Origin: Nitrospira sp.
GTDB taxonomy: Bacteria; Nitrospirota; Nitrospiria; Nitrospirales; Nitrospiraceae
Direction: 5' to 3'
Assembly (NCBI GenBank): GCA_030123565.1
Contig: CP126122.1
Span: 4,354,800-4,418,799, forward strand
Length of the DNA: 64,000 nucleotides
The number at the start of each line of letters is the position of its first letter. Within the stretch, counting starts at the first letter, position 1. The notes beneath the pieces were generated by a model. That model saw only the letters and a list, made by a program, of their open reading frames with translations. It searched no databases and was not told where the DNA came from. Positions 1-9,800 of the stretch are shown one piece after another. A program made the translations under genes and the position numbers.

Positions 1-186
1 ACCGGTAATACCGTCCTCGTGATCGAACATAACCTCGATGTGATCCGCAATGCGGACTGGATCATCGACCTGGGGCCCGAAGGCGGCGACCGGGGCGGCG
101 AAATCGTGGTCGAGGGCCCGCCGAAAGAGATCGCCAAATCGAAGCGGTCCTACACGGGACAGGTGCTCAAGGAAGCGGGAGTGTGA
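1..186 (+). CDS. uvrA: UvrA excinuclease subunit, C-terminal fragment
   Basis: Only the last 61 codons are in the window; the gene is cut by the left edge. Frame 1 translates as [20 protein letters not shown]..., ending in KEAGV and TGA. The segment [11 protein letters not shown]...[14 protein letters not shown] is the conserved C-terminal ABC ATPase region of UvrA (the D-loop/H-loop His is in EHNLD). UvrA is the damage-recognition ATPase of nucleotide excision repair and loads UvrB. uvrC lies about 25 kb away on the opposite strand, so the uvr genes are not in one operon here. The family call is secure; nothing can be said of the missing N-terminus. Confidence 0.95.
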   Translation, partial: TGNTVLVIEHNLDVIRNADWIIDLGPEGGDRGGEIVVEGPPKEIAKSKRSYTGQVLKEAGV

Positions 187-199
187 GCGGCCAAGGTGC

Positions 200-322
200 C
201 CTCCTTGCTCCCAGAACGCGCACGATGAAACTGTGCTCGTCCGATGCGCGCAGGGGAGGACAGCCTTAGCCACTCACCGAATGAGAGGTAGAGGGGGAAG
301 GTACTTCTCGGACGCGCGCAGT
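200..322 (-). repeat. Dispersed hairpin repeat, copy U (downstream of uvrA)
   Basis: Read on the minus strand, 253 down to about 208 matches the first 45 or so bases of the element found in two nuo spacers (46293-46411 and 48830-48948): CTGCGCGCATCG, then CGAGCAC, loop, ATCGTGCGCG. A further upstream module containing GCGCGCGTCC and AGA (minus strand, about 320-305) is also shared with the 46.2 kb copy at similar spacing (66 versus 62 bases). The variable stem arms here are GGAC and GTTC, which still pair. The downstream two hairpins of the nuo copies are not present, so this copy is partial. Confidence 0.6.
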
Positions 323-658
323 AAAGGACGATCCAGCCATCCCGCTTTGAGGTTGGAGGCAAGAAGTAAAGTTGAGAGCGGCGGCTTTCTGCTAGCCGCA
401 ATTGTGATTTAAATAGAGATTGCTTCCGTTTTGTTTCTAATGACCCTCCGCTCCCCTAACACGTGATCGAGGGTCGCATGCCGTCGCACAACGGCACCTT
501 CACGCCTGTCATCTGCTCGTGCCCACTATGCCGACCCTCGAACGCGCCGCCCTTCTACCCCCGCAAAGTGGGAGATGGGAAGCGCAGGGAAGCAGATTCA
601 TGCGGAACTGGCGTCGTGGGGAGTCGGAGTGTAAGGAGGATGGTATAGACGAAATTTT
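323..658. other. Non-coding spacer with nested inverted repeats
   Basis: There is no convincing gene between the repeat and the HNH gene. The visible structure is a 9-bp perfect inverted repeat, CGAGGGTCG (468-476) with CGACCCTCG (532-540). It encloses a 6-bp hairpin, TGCCGT (479-484) with ACGGCA (491-496). A good Shine-Dalgarno (AAGGAGG, 633-639) lies too far (about 19 bases) from the HNH start at 659. The stretch becomes more AT-rich from about 640 onward. Confidence 0.4.
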
Positions 659-1222
659 ATGGATACAGATAAGGCAGAGCTAATAGAGCAAGTTCTTGAG
701 AAGTTGGCCAGGAATGACCTGGCGTCGGCCAGTTCCTATTTGCGTAATAATTGGCCTTCTTCGGCGAGTCGAGAGAGTCTCTCTCGAGGTGCGTTTTCTC
801 TTCGCCGTCAGCTCGATGTGTTCCAGAGAGATCGGTTTTATTGTCGTTATTGCCTGAACAGAACAATCTTTCTTGGATCTCTCGGTCTAATAACCCGCCT
901 TATACCTGAGGTCTTTCCGTGTCATCCCAATTGGAAGTTCACAGACACCCATCCGGCATACTTGGTGCTTTCTGCAACCCTTGATCATGTGGTGCCTGTA
1001 GCGAGAGGTGACAGTGATGATCTTTCAAACATCGCAACCGCATGTTGGCGGTGTAACTCGATCAAAGGTGCATGGTTACTCGATGAAATTCGATGGACAC
1101 TCAAAGAAGCGCCGTCTGAACCTTGGGATGGTCTTGTTGGATTGTTTGTTAGATGCATGGAATCCAATTCAGTCGACGACAATGGGCTCAAGGCATGGCA
1201 TAAGGTTCTTAAAGAGCGATGA
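659..1222 (+). CDS. HNH endonuclease family protein
   Basis: 187 residues. The C-terminal half has an HNH nuclease signature. A first CxxC (CRYC, about residues 62-65) is followed about 45 residues later by LDHVVPVARGDSDDLSNIATAC, then WRCNSIKG. The DH pair in DHVVP supplies the expected catalytic His, and the second Cys pair (CWRC) completes a structural zinc site. The N-terminus is a helical region with no recognised domain. The only possible start before the upstream in-frame stop at 632-634 is the ATG at 659. Codon use is clearly more AT-rich than the flanking genes, which suggests acquisition by transfer. It could be a homing-type, restriction or defence-associated nuclease; no partner gene is visible, so its target is unknown. 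Confidence 0.8.
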   Translation: MDTDKAELIEQVLEKLARNDLASASSYLRNNWPSSASRESLSRGAFSLRRQLDVFQRDRFYCRYCLNRTIFLGSLGLITRLIPEVFPCHPNWKFTDTHPAYLVLSATLDHVVPVARGDSDDLSNIATACWRCNSIKGAWLLDEIRWTLKEAPSEPWDGLVGLFVRCMESNSVDDNGLKAWHKVLKER

Positions 1223-1274
1223 TGTGAAGTTGAACAGCTGCTCTATCTGATTTGGCAAGGAGGTCTACTGGGGC

Positions 1275-1604
1275 ATGCATACGATCCTTCTTCTCACCGT
1301 CTCCAACATCTTCATGACCCTCGCCTGGTATGGGCATCTCAAGTACAAAGAGTCGCCCCTGTGGATCGCGATCGTGGTGAGCTGGGGTATCGCCTTTGTG
1401 GAATATTGTTTTCAAGTGCCGGCGAACCGCATCGGCCACTATGTATTCACGGCGGCGCAGTTGAAAACGATTCAGGAAGTGATCACGCTCGTCGTCTTTT
1501 GCCTGTTCTCGGTGCTGTATTTGAAAGAGCCGCTCAAGTGGAACTATCTGGTCGGATTCGGCATGATGGCCGGCGCGGTCTTTTTTGTGTTCAAGGAATG
1601 GTAA
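1275..1604 (+). CDS. DMT-type small membrane protein (DUF486 family)
   Basis: 109 residues with four predicted membrane segments: ILLLTVSNIFMTLAWYGHL, LWIAIVVSWGIAFVEYCF, a long central hydrophobic stretch around TLVVFCLFSVLYL, and YLVGFGMMAGAVFFVF. The motif FVEYCFQVPANRIG followed by FTAAQLKTIQE is typical of the DUF486/DMT family protein, a single-unit relative of drug/metabolite transporters. The substrate is unknown. A Shine-Dalgarno-like AAGGAGG lies about a dozen bases upstream. It is convergent with the hybrid kinase gene, whose stop lies only 18 bases beyond this one. Confidence 0.85.
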   Translation: MHTILLLTVSNIFMTLAWYGHLKYKESPLWIAIVVSWGIAFVEYCFQVPANRIGHYVFTAAQLKTIQEVITLVVFCLFSVLYLKEPLKWNYLVGFGMMAGAVFFVFKEW

Positions 1605-1622
1605 GTGCGGCTCGGCCGAACC

Positions 1623-3815
1623 TCAGGGACCAACCGGCTGCTCCGCCCCAAACCACCGCTCCACCACCTGGCGCAGTTGCCCCGCATCAAACGGTTTCAG
1701 TACGTAGTCCTGGGCGCCGATGCTCACGGCTTGGACCGCGCGGTCCTTGGCTCCGGAAGCCGTGACCATGATGATGGGCATGGTGCTCCGCTCGCGGGTC
1801 TGCCGCAGCACCGCGAGCCCGTCCAGTTCCGGCATGCTGATGTCCAGAATCATGCCGTCGAACGTGGTAGCGCCGAGGCGACGCAACGCCTCGACTCCAT
1901 CGGCGGCGGTGTCGACATGGTAGCCGTACGCACTCAAGCGTTCTTGTAGGAGATGACGGATATCGGGATCGTCGTCCACCACCAGGATCCTTCTCTTCGT
2001 CCCGGCGACCGCCGTCTGCAGGGTTCCCGCCGTCGGGCGCAGCGGCAGCGTGAAACGAAACTCCGAGCCGCGGCCGACTTCGCTCCGGATCGAGACCGTT
2101 CCCCCGTGCATTTCGACGAGTTGTTTGACGATGGAGAGGCCGAGCCCCAGGCCTTTGGGCGCGCCCTGGCGGAGATGCGGCATCTGGTAGAAGGGGTCGA
2201 AGAGTTTGGGGAGGGCGTCGGCGGGAATCCCCGGCCCATCGTCCTGCACCGACACCTCGGCCCAATGGGGGAGTCGCGCGTCCACCGCCACCACGATCCT
2301 TCCGCCGTCCTGAGTGTATTTGAGTGCGTTCTCGACCAGATTCGTCAGGATCTGGCTCACCTTGTCGGGATCGGCCCAGACCGCTCCCACAGGGTCCTGT
2401 CGACGGAATTCCAGATGTTGGCGCTTGGCCAGCGCCAGGGGACGCATTTGCTCGACGAGGTCGTGAGCCAATGCCGGGAGATCGACTTCCCGCAGGGTCA
2501 GGTCGATCTTCCCGGCTTCGATGCGCGATCGCTCCAAGAGATGGGTGATCATGCGGGCCAATCGCCCGGCATTGTCGACGACGCGACGGAGATTGTGCTC
2601 TTGCTTCGTGGTGAGCGGCCCTCCCAATCCGTCCAGCAGGTTTTCCGTAAGCCCCTTGATGCCGGTGAGGGGGGTGCGCAGTTCATGGGACACGTGGGCG
2701 AGGAACTGTGATTTGAGCCGGTCCATTTCTTTCAGCCGTTCGTTGGCGTCTTCAAGTTCCGCCGTCCGTTTGCGGACCTTCTCCTCCAGCCCCGCATTGA
2801 GCGATTCGATTTGATAGTTGGCCTGCCGCAGCTCCACCGTTTTTTGTTCTTGTTCCAGGTAGACCTGCCGGAGTTCCTCATGCCGCGCCTCGACCGTACT
2901 CAACTGTTCCTGGACCAAGGCCTCCCGCGCGTGCATGCGCTTCAGAAGAATGCGGAGATAATCGGCGATCCAGCATAAGACCAGAAGGGGGCCGGCCAAC
3001 AGGAGGCGCTCCACGAGCGAGAGATCGGGGTGTCGCAAGGACAGGTAGCCGAAGGCGGATCCGCTGGTGACCAGCCCCAGCGTGACCCAGAGGATGTGCG
3101 AATGTTTTTCCGGCTCCCACGTCACCTCCCATCGGCAACAGTCATCGCCTTGCGCGACGCACTGGAGGTCGCGGACATCGGCGGGGCGGAGATGGTGGAC
3201 TTTTTCCGGGATGGCCGCGAGCCCGCCCTTCGCCGACTGGCAGATGACCGTGGCGCAGGCGCTGCGGTAGGGCCCGAGTTTGTCAAGGATCGACTGCGGG
3301 TATCGCATGGTGAGCACGGCGGTCCGGTCCGTGATGGATTCCACGCCGAGCGTGAGGGAGGAAAGTTTCTCGCCGAAATAGGCGAACTTTTCATAGATGT
3401 ACCGGACGGAAAAGGGACGGCCCAACGTCTGCAGGAGCGAAGAGATGAACTTGGCCCGGCCGGCATGTTCGGCGAACAGCGGATCTCCGGAGATGTCCCG
3501 GCAGAATTCGATCAGGAAGCAGACGAATTCGTAGGAATAGCTGTTCCAGTCGTTTTTCAGGAATCGAGGGGACACATGGTAGGCGCGGTCGGTGATGCGC
3601 TCGTTCAGCAGCCGGCAGAGGGTGCGGACTGCTTCTTCGCCGGCCTCGCGGCCGTGAGTCCGGGCGACCGATTCTTCCAGATAATCGACGAAGGCGCGGA
3701 CTTTGATGCCAGGCGTGTCGCGAATCCGTTCACCGTTCGCTTCGACGCCGAACGGGCGGAACTGCATCAGGCCCCGTTCAAGGATGCGGTGCTCTTTTGA
3801 AAGCAGGTCGACCAT
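1623..3815 (-). CDS. Hybrid sensor histidine kinase with V4R-like sensor and C-terminal receiver
   Basis: 730 residues. The N-terminal 230 residues are a soluble sensory region that ends like a V4R/4-vinyl-reductase-type domain (LQCVAQGDDCCRWEVTW). Two membrane segments follow (ILWVTLGLVTSGSAFGYLSL and LLAGPLLVLCWIADYLRIL), then a coiled coil of about 80 residues. The HisKA domain has the phospho-acceptor His in FLAHVSHELRTPL. The HATPase_c domain has NLVENALKYT, DDGPGIP and GLGLGLSIVKQLVEMHGG. A C-terminal REC domain has an intact acidic pair (VVDDDPD), phospho-acceptor Asp (MILDISMPELDG) and Lys (VLKPF). Kinase and receiver both look active. No separate output regulator is adjacent, so the partner and the signal are unknown. 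Confidence 0.9.
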   Translation of the reverse strand: MVDLLSKEHRILERGLMQFRPFGVEANGERIRDTPGIKVRAFVDYLEESVARTHGREAGEEAVRTLCRLLNERITDRAYHVSPRFLKNDWNSYSYEFVCFLIEFCRDISGDPLFAEHAGRAKFISSLLQTLGRPFSVRYIYEKFAYFGEKLSSLTLGVESITDRTAVLTMRYPQSILDKLGPYRSACATVICQSAKGGLAAIPEKVHHLRPADVRDLQCVAQGDDCCRWEVTWEPEKHSHILWVTLGLVTSGSAFGYLSLRHPDLSLVERLLLAGPLLVLCWIADYLRILLKRMHAREALVQEQLSTVEARHEELRQVYLEQEQKTVELRQANYQIESLNAGLEEKVRKRTAELEDANERLKEMDRLKSQFLAHVSHELRTPLTGIKGLTENLLDGLGGPLTTKQEHNLRRVVDNAGRLARMITHLLERSRIEAGKIDLTLREVDLPALAHDLVEQMRPLALAKRQHLEFRRQDPVGAVWADPDKVSQILTNLVENALKYTQDGGRIVVAVDARLPHWAEVSVQDDGPGIPADALPKLFDPFYQMPHLRQGAPKGLGLGLSIVKQLVEMHGGTVSIRSEVGRGSEFRFTLPLRPTAGTLQTAVAGTKRRILVVDDDPDIRHLLQERLSAYGYHVDTAADGVEALRRLGATTFDGMILDISMPELDGLAVLRQTRERSTMPIIMVTASGAKDRAVQAVSIGAQDYVLKPFDAGQLRQVVERWFGAEQPVGP

Positions 3816-4202
3816 ACCTACTTCCTGTTCGAAGGGAGGCGCCGTGGCTGCGGCTGTGTTCGGCAGCGGAAGGCGCTGCTACTCTAACGCAGGGGCGACG
3901 GGAAAGGCTAGGCCCTGTCGAATGTCCAGATGAAACCTTGCGGAACGATTCCGGAATACACGTATTGACCAGGTGGTCCTTGAATCCGGCGGACGCGTGA
4001 GCGAAGTACGATTGCGGTGCCAGTTGATGAGATCAAAGGCCTCGCCGTTGGAAGACGACCCTCGTGCGCCGAGCCTGAACATCGCAGTAATCGTCGATCA
4101 TCGGTACCGGCCTCCCCTTGCAGTCTTCCGTACCGCTTACTAGAATGGCGTCCGATTTTTCTCGGCAACCGTCCCTCAGTTCCATCCTCTGCCTGGTGAT
4201 CT
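3816..4202. other. Divergent intergenic region between hybrid kinase and HerA-like ATPase
   Basis: 387 bases separate two divergently transcribed genes, so it should hold both promoters. I see no coding region with family-like features, no tRNA-like fold and no strong inverted repeat. The sequence in front of the ATPase gene has only a weak ribosome-binding match before the ATG at 4203. Confidence 0.4.
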
Positions 4203-6731
4203 ATGCCGTCGAAGAAGAACGACTCGAAAACCAAGGGAAGCTCGAAGGTCGGCACGCCGGCGACCACGCCGCCGCCTTCTGCAGCGGACGGCGCCGCCGA
4301 TTTTGAAAAGCTCGGCGTCTTCTATCTCGGGCGGCCCTATGACCTGGCAACCAAGCAGGCCAGGCCGGGATGGCTGCTCTACGATTCGAAAGATTTGGTG
4401 ACCCATGCGGTCTGCGTCGGTATGACCGGCAGCGGGAAGACGGGCCTTTGCCTCGGTCTGCTGGAGGAAGCCGCGATCGACGGCATCCCGGCGCTCGTCA
4501 TCGATCCCAAGGGAGATTTGGCGAATCTGTTGCTCACCTTCCCGCAACTCCGCGGGCAGGATTTTGCGCCCTGGATCAACGAGGACGAGGCGCGCAAGAA
4601 GGGGCTGTCCGCGTCGGACTATGCGGCTCAACAGGCCGCCCTGTGGCAGAAGGGATTGGGTGACTGGGGGCAGAGCGGCGAGCGTATTCAGAAGTTGCGC
4701 GATGCAGCGGAGTTCGTGGTCTACACGCCTGGGAGCAATGCGGGCCTGCCGGTGTCGATTCTGAAGGCATTCGCAGTACCACCGGCTTCCGTCATGGAGG
4801 ACACTGAGTTATTGCGACAGGAAATTAGCACCGTCGTCTCGTGCCTGCTCGGCCTCGCAGGCATTAGCGCAGATCCTGTCAAGAGCCCATCGCATATTCT
4901 CATTTCTACAATTATAGAAACAGCGTGGAGGAAAGGCCAAGACCTGGACCTTGTGCCACTGATTGCGCAGATTCAAACGCCGTCTTTTTCTCGACTGGGA
5001 GCCATGGACATTGAGTCCTTCTTCCCATCCTCTCAGAGATTCGAATTGGCGAAACGACTCAATGGTCTCATTGCCGCACCAAGCTTTGAGACCTGGATGG
5101 AAGGCGAGGCGCTGGATATCGGGCAGATGCTGCACGGTCCCTCGGGGAAGCCGCGCATCGCGATCTTTTCGATCGCCCATTTGAACGACGCGGAACGGAT
5201 GTTCTTCGTGTCGCTGCTCTTGAATCAGACGTTGGGCTGGATCCGTTCTCAATCCGGCACCACCAGCCTCCGCGCCATCCTCTACATGGATGAAATTTTC
5301 GGCTACTTCCCGCCGGTGGCCAATCCTCCGTCGAAAGCGCCCTTGCTGACCTTGCTCAAGCAGGCGCGCGCCTTCGGGCTGGGCGTCGTGCTGGCCACGC
5401 AGAATCCGGTGGATCTCGATTACAAGGGGCTGGCCAATACCGGAACCTGGTTCATCGGCCGGCTACAAACTGAGCGGGACAAAGCAAGGGTCATGGAGGG
5501 CTTGGAGGGTGCGGCTGGCGGCTCAGGAAAGAAGTTCGATAAGCAAAGGATGGAACAAATTCTAGCTGGGCTAGGCAATCGAGTATTTTTGCTCAACAAC
5601 GTACATGAGGATGCGCCAGAGGTTTTTCAGACGAGATGGACCCTGTCATATTTAAGAGGCCCTTTGACACGTACTCAAATCAAGACGCTCATGGAACCAC
5701 AGCGCGCCTCACTGTCGGGAGCTACACGCAGGGTAAAGGGAGTAAGAGAAGATGTCGCAGAGAAAACGGTGAGGTCAAAGTCGCGACCACTACTTCCGCC
5801 AGATGTTCGGCAGTACTTCATTCCTGTGCGAAGTTCTCGACCTCAAGGCAGCACGTTGCTTTATTTGCCGGTCTTGTTTGGAGTATCTGACGTTCGTGTG
5901 TCGGACAGAAAACTCAATATCGATGTAAATGATTCATGTGTGTTCACTGCGCCGCTCACTGAGAATCCTGTTCCGGTTGATTGGGATGACGCAATGCAGG
6001 TTCATATGGCTGTCAGTGATTTGGAGAGCGAGCCTCACGAATCACCCGAATTTAAGGCGCTTCCTTCAGCGGCCAGTCAAAGTAAGAGTTACGAGGTGTG
6101 GAAAAAAGACTTCGTAAATTGGCTGTATCGAACTCATGAGGTGGAATTGATGAAGAGCCCGGACGGAAAGCTTTTCTCGAAGCCAGGTGAGTCCGAGAGA
6201 GATTTCAGGATTCGACTTGGGGAGCAGAACCGGGAGTTGAGAGACGTGGTTCTTGAAAAGTTGAGACAGAAATACGCACCAAAGACCGCCGCTTTGGAGG
6301 AACGCCTTCGTCGAGCTAAGCAGATGGTTGATCGGCAAACGGCTGAGTCACAGACAAGTAAGGTACAGGCCGCCCTATCTGTTGGGGCCTCGATTTTAGG
6401 AGCGTTTCTTGGACGCAAAACGATTAGTGCTGCCAATATTGGAAGGGCATCGACAGTCATTCGTGGTGCAGGGCGAGTCATGAAAGAAGCGCAAGATGTT
6501 GGACAAGCCAAAGAGAACGTAGCAGTTATAGAACAACAATTAGCTGCGCTGGATGCTCAGTTTCAAGCGGATACGGATGCAGCCATCGCAAGCATTGATC
6601 GAACTGCCGATACGTTTGAAAGAATATCTCTGAAACCCACCAAGTCGAACATTGTCGTCAAACTCGTCGCCCTCGCCTGGGCGCCGCATTGGCTGAATGG
6701 GGACGGGACGCAGACACCTGCCTGGCAATGA
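4203..6731 (+). CDS. HerA-like ATP-binding protein (DUF87/DUF853-type)
   Basis: 842 residues. A Ser/Thr/Pro-rich N-terminal tail is followed by a P-loop ATPase of the HerA/FtsK superfamily. Walker A is GMTGSGKT (residues 73-80), with IDPKGDLANLLL just after it, Walker B is ILYMDEIFGYFP, and a sensor-like VLATQNPVDLDYKGLANTGTWFIGRL follows. The last 300 residues are helical, with a coiled coil near EERLRRAKQMVDRQ and a glycine/alanine hydrophobic patch (ALSVGASILGAFLG). Such ATPases translocate DNA; HerA proper works with the NurA nuclease, and other relatives serve in defence. No nuclease partner is adjacent. Base composition is uneven: high GC up to about 4780 and at 5090-5460, but visibly more AT-rich at 4790-5090 and through most of 5470-6650, suggesting a mosaic gene. 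Confidence 0.8.
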   Translation: MPSKKNDSKTKGSSKVGTPATTPPPSAADGAADFEKLGVFYLGRPYDLATKQARPGWLLYDSKDLVTHAVCVGMTGSGKTGLCLGLLEEAAIDGIPALVIDPKGDLANLLLTFPQLRGQDFAPWINEDEARKKGLSASDYAAQQAALWQKGLGDWGQSGERIQKLRDAAEFVVYTPGSNAGLPVSILKAFAVPPASVMEDTELLRQEISTVVSCLLGLAGISADPVKSPSHILISTIIETAWRKGQDLDLVPLIAQIQTPSFSRLGAMDIESFFPSSQRFELAKRLNGLIAAPSFETWMEGEALDIGQMLHGPSGKPRIAIFSIAHLNDAERMFFVSLLLNQTLGWIRSQSGTTSLRAILYMDEIFGYFPPVANPPSKAPLLTLLKQARAFGLGVVLATQNPVDLDYKGLANTGTWFIGRLQTERDKARVMEGLEGAAGGSGKKFDKQRMEQILAGLGNRVFLLNNVHEDAPEVFQTRWTLSYLRGPLTRTQIKTLMEPQRASLSGATRRVKGVREDVAEKTVRSKSRPLLPPDVRQYFIPVRSSRPQGSTLLYLPVLFGVSDVRVSDRKLNIDVNDSCVFTAPLTENPVPVDWDDAMQVHMAVSDLESEPHESPEFKALPSAASQSKSYEVWKKDFVNWLYRTHEVELMKSPDGKLFSKPGESERDFRIRLGEQNRELRDVVLEKLRQKYAPKTAALEERLRRAKQMVDRQTAESQTSKVQAALSVGASILGAFLGRKTISAANIGRASTVIRGAGRVMKEAQDVGQAKENVAVIEQQLAALDAQFQADTDAAIASIDRTADTFERISLKPTKSNIVVKLVALAWAPHWLNGDGTQTPAWQ

Positions 6732-6781
6732 CGGCTGTCTTTGTCCTTGCCATAGGCGATCAGCTTCCTCCCACGAGATAT

Positions 6782-6796
6782 GATTCACGATTCACG
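6782..6796. repeat. Heptamer repeat (ATTCACG unit)
   Basis: Two tandem copies of ATTCACG in the convergent spacer, preceded by ACGAGATATG. The same ACGAGATAYGATTCACG string recurs at about 44233-44249 between nuoG and nuoF. The unit is related to the CTTCACG/CGTGAAG heptamers elsewhere in this window. Confidence 0.5.
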
Positions 6797-6810
6797 GTGG
6801 TCAAGAACAC

Positions 6811-6833
6811 CGCCGGGCTTTCTCAGCATCCTA
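6811..6833 (-). repeat. Stop-codon-abutting repeat TAGGATGCTGARAAA, copy 1
   Basis: On the minus strand, TAGGATGCTGAGAAAG follows immediately after the TGA stop of the patatin-like gene. It matches 11073-11095 at 19 of 23 positions, where the same string begins with the stop codon of the next minus-strand gene. The position directly at a gene end suggests a 3'-end-associated dispersed element. Confidence 0.55.
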
Positions 6834-9800
6834 TCAGCTGAGCAGACGGGTCATCTGGAACCGATTCGGATCCGACCGGTCCCGCGTGAACCCCAGCTGT
6901 TCATAGAATCGAAGCCAACCGACATTTCGAATGGAGGTACCGGTCCAGGCGGGATTGTCGGGACCCAAGTCGACGGTCACGTTGTGGCCCGGGTAGGCGT
7001 CGAGCAATTCTGTGATGGCGGTGCCGAAGAGACGGTGCCCCAGCCCCAACCCTCGATAGGCCGGTCGGACCCATCCATGCAATGCGAGCCGGTGTCCTTC
7101 GACGGACAGCCGTGTGGCTGCGACCACGGCCAGGATTTCGCCGGGGCCGCTTGGTCCGTTCGGCGAGGACAGCGCAGGCAGGCGCATCTGCCATGCCGCA
7201 AGGCGTGGGCGCGCCTTGTCCGTGGATGGCTCTTCCAACGGGAGAGGCTGTTCCAGGGCCCGCATGAAATTCCGGGCATATCCGGGCTCGGACGCCCATT
7301 CGATCGACAGGTCCCTGAACAGGGCCGCAAGGTCGCTCGTCAGCCCCATCGGTTCCAGCGCCACGACGTTGTCGAGCGACAGGTTCAAGTGCTGGTCGGC
7401 AAACTGCACGAATTGCCGGCTGTACATGCCGCAGAGCGTAGGCCAGAACAGCCGAAAGGTGGCGGAAGAGGTCCAGCGCCGGAACAGGTTCATCCAGCCG
7501 CGATTGAGCGCATGGCCATGGAACTCCTCGAGATTCACGGCCAGGTAGACCTGCTCCATAAGCTGGATTTGCAGGTTGCAGGTGTGCAGGGCGGCGCGCG
7601 GGTTGAGTCCCGTGCCGGCCGGATCGATGCCGAAGAGGGAGCGGAGTTCCGGATAGATTTCCAAGTCGTAGCGCAGGAGGTCCGGGTCGTCCCGCAAGAG
7701 GCGTTCGAGATCCTTGAGGTCGTTCGTTTCGCCCAGAAACGATTCCTGCATGCCCGGCGGGGTGGTGACCCAGTAGGAGCGGAGCGCGTGGCAGAGGGTG
7801 GAGAAATCCTGCCCGCTGCGTTGGAGCGCAGGGCGCAGGATCTGCTGGGCCACATGTTCGCCCAGTCGGCGATAGGATTCGAATTGGGCCTCGTCGAAGA
7901 ACTGATCCGAGGTCGGTTCGTGGGGAAATGCCGGATGGCGCGCCGCATAGTCCTGCACGTCCGACGGTTCGTTGCCGGTCAGCGAAGGTTTGAGATACAG
8001 CAGCGTGCCGGCAGTGGCATTCGCGTCCACCTTGTCGTAGCGGATCAGGCCGATCGCATGGTGGCGGCCGCTGGTCGTCTCTCCTGGTTTCCGCCTGAGC
8101 TGGTCGAGGTTGATCTCGATGTCGATGCCCAGATCGATACGGATCTTGCGGATGGCGTTCCCGAGGTCCTCGAAGGTCGCCTTCGGATCACAACCGGCGT
8201 CCACGACGAGGATGCAATGGCAGCGGCGCAACACCATTTCGTAGAGGCCCAGGTTCTCGAAGTGCCCGCCGTCCGACAGGTAGACATAGGGGTGCCGCGC
8301 ATCGGTGAGGCCGAAGGCTTCCGCGAGCAGGGGATCCACGGACACGTCCGGCGACGCTTTCCGATAGGTATCGGCGCCGGCGGGGCCAGGGTTGCCGAGC
8401 CACCAACCCAGGCGAATGTTGAACAGGGCCAACAGAAACGTCACGGCCGAGGAGGAATGGTAGCCCATGTTGGGGCTGGCTGCGGCTCCTGAAATCGCCA
8501 GTGCGGTGCCGAGCGAGATGGGTTGGTTGAGATACCGGTTGGCCGCATAGTCTTCGGATCGCCGGTATCCGAGGTTCCAACTGCCGCTGTGGAGCGCGCT
8601 GACCGTGAACGACTGCGCCTTTCGTTGTTGCCAGGCCAGGTTGTCCCCCTTGACCAGATTGAGGGCGATGTTGATGAGGTGCAGCGGCCGTGGCGCCTGG
8701 TCATAGAGCCGGTTGAGGAACAGTTTGACGAACCACGTCGCGGCCTCCCGTCCTGCGGCCGTCCCTTTCGTCCATTCGTGCAACGCCGTCATCTTGGCGT
8801 CGCAGGCCGGCCCGACCCGCAGCTCAGCGGCGGCCTGCGACAACGTACCTCGTTGCAGCAGGGCGGACAATTCCTGTGTGAGGCGGTACAGCATGGTTTG
8901 CAATTGAACCGGCGGCGGGTCCGACAGGTCGTGGAACGATTTGAGCTGCGCGCGGGTGTCGGCGGAAAACTCGCGGGTATACAGCCGACGGGCCAGGCGC
9001 AGGTCATCGAACCGCACATCGCTCATGGCCGGGTTGTCCAGGTTGTCGAACCCGGTAAAGGGATTGAAGGTCCGTTCCCGTTCGGCTTGGGTACGGGACG
9101 CGCCGAGGTAGGCACGGATGAGCCGGTTGCGGTACATCGCATGGAGCGAAAACCGGTTGATGTTGATGAGCCGGGCCATGAAAAATCCCAGGCCTGCCAC
9201 CATCAGGGTGAAATACAAGAGGATCCGGAGCGGCGTGTGGTGGAGCACCTGGCCGTGTCCCCAGGGGTCTGGCGGTATCTGCTCTCCCACCGGTTTGGGA
9301 TGGGCGAGATCGCTCAGGTGCACCCCGAATTGGTGGGCGAAGACATCGAGTTGCCAACTGCTGCCCAGGGTCAGTGCAATGAGCACGCAGAGCATGAACA
9401 GGGGCGCCGCGGCCTTTACCGCCATATCGGCGACGATGGTCAGCTGGGATCGTTCTTCCTGCGGTTGAGCGGTGGTCTTCGAGCCGAATCCGAGGACGAG
9501 GGTCATGAGGCCCGAGAGTCCGCCGAGCGAGGCGGCGACTTTGGGCGTCATCCAGTGGATAAGCCCCGGTCCGAACACGACGACGGCACTGAGCGCGGAC
9601 CAGACGACGATCACGATCAGGACCCATGAGCCGGTGCGTCCCCACCACTCGCGGTCCTGCTCCTCGGTAAACCGACTGGCGAGTCCGATAAAGACCGTCG
9701 CGGTCAGCAAAAACATCACGAGCACGCCGGGGACGGCGAAACAGGCGAACCACTCGGCAAAGTTCGCCACCATGATCCGATCGGGTGTCTTCACGAGCAC

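Noticed and set aside
463-648. A 61-codon plus-strand frame between uvrA and the HNH gene
   Set aside because: No ribosome site, Cys/Pro/Arg-rich random-looking composition, and it overlaps the inverted-repeat structure.
6780-8492. A 570-codon plus-strand frame inside the patatin-like gene
   Set aside because: Antisense shadow of a gene with clear domains; no ribosome site or known motif.
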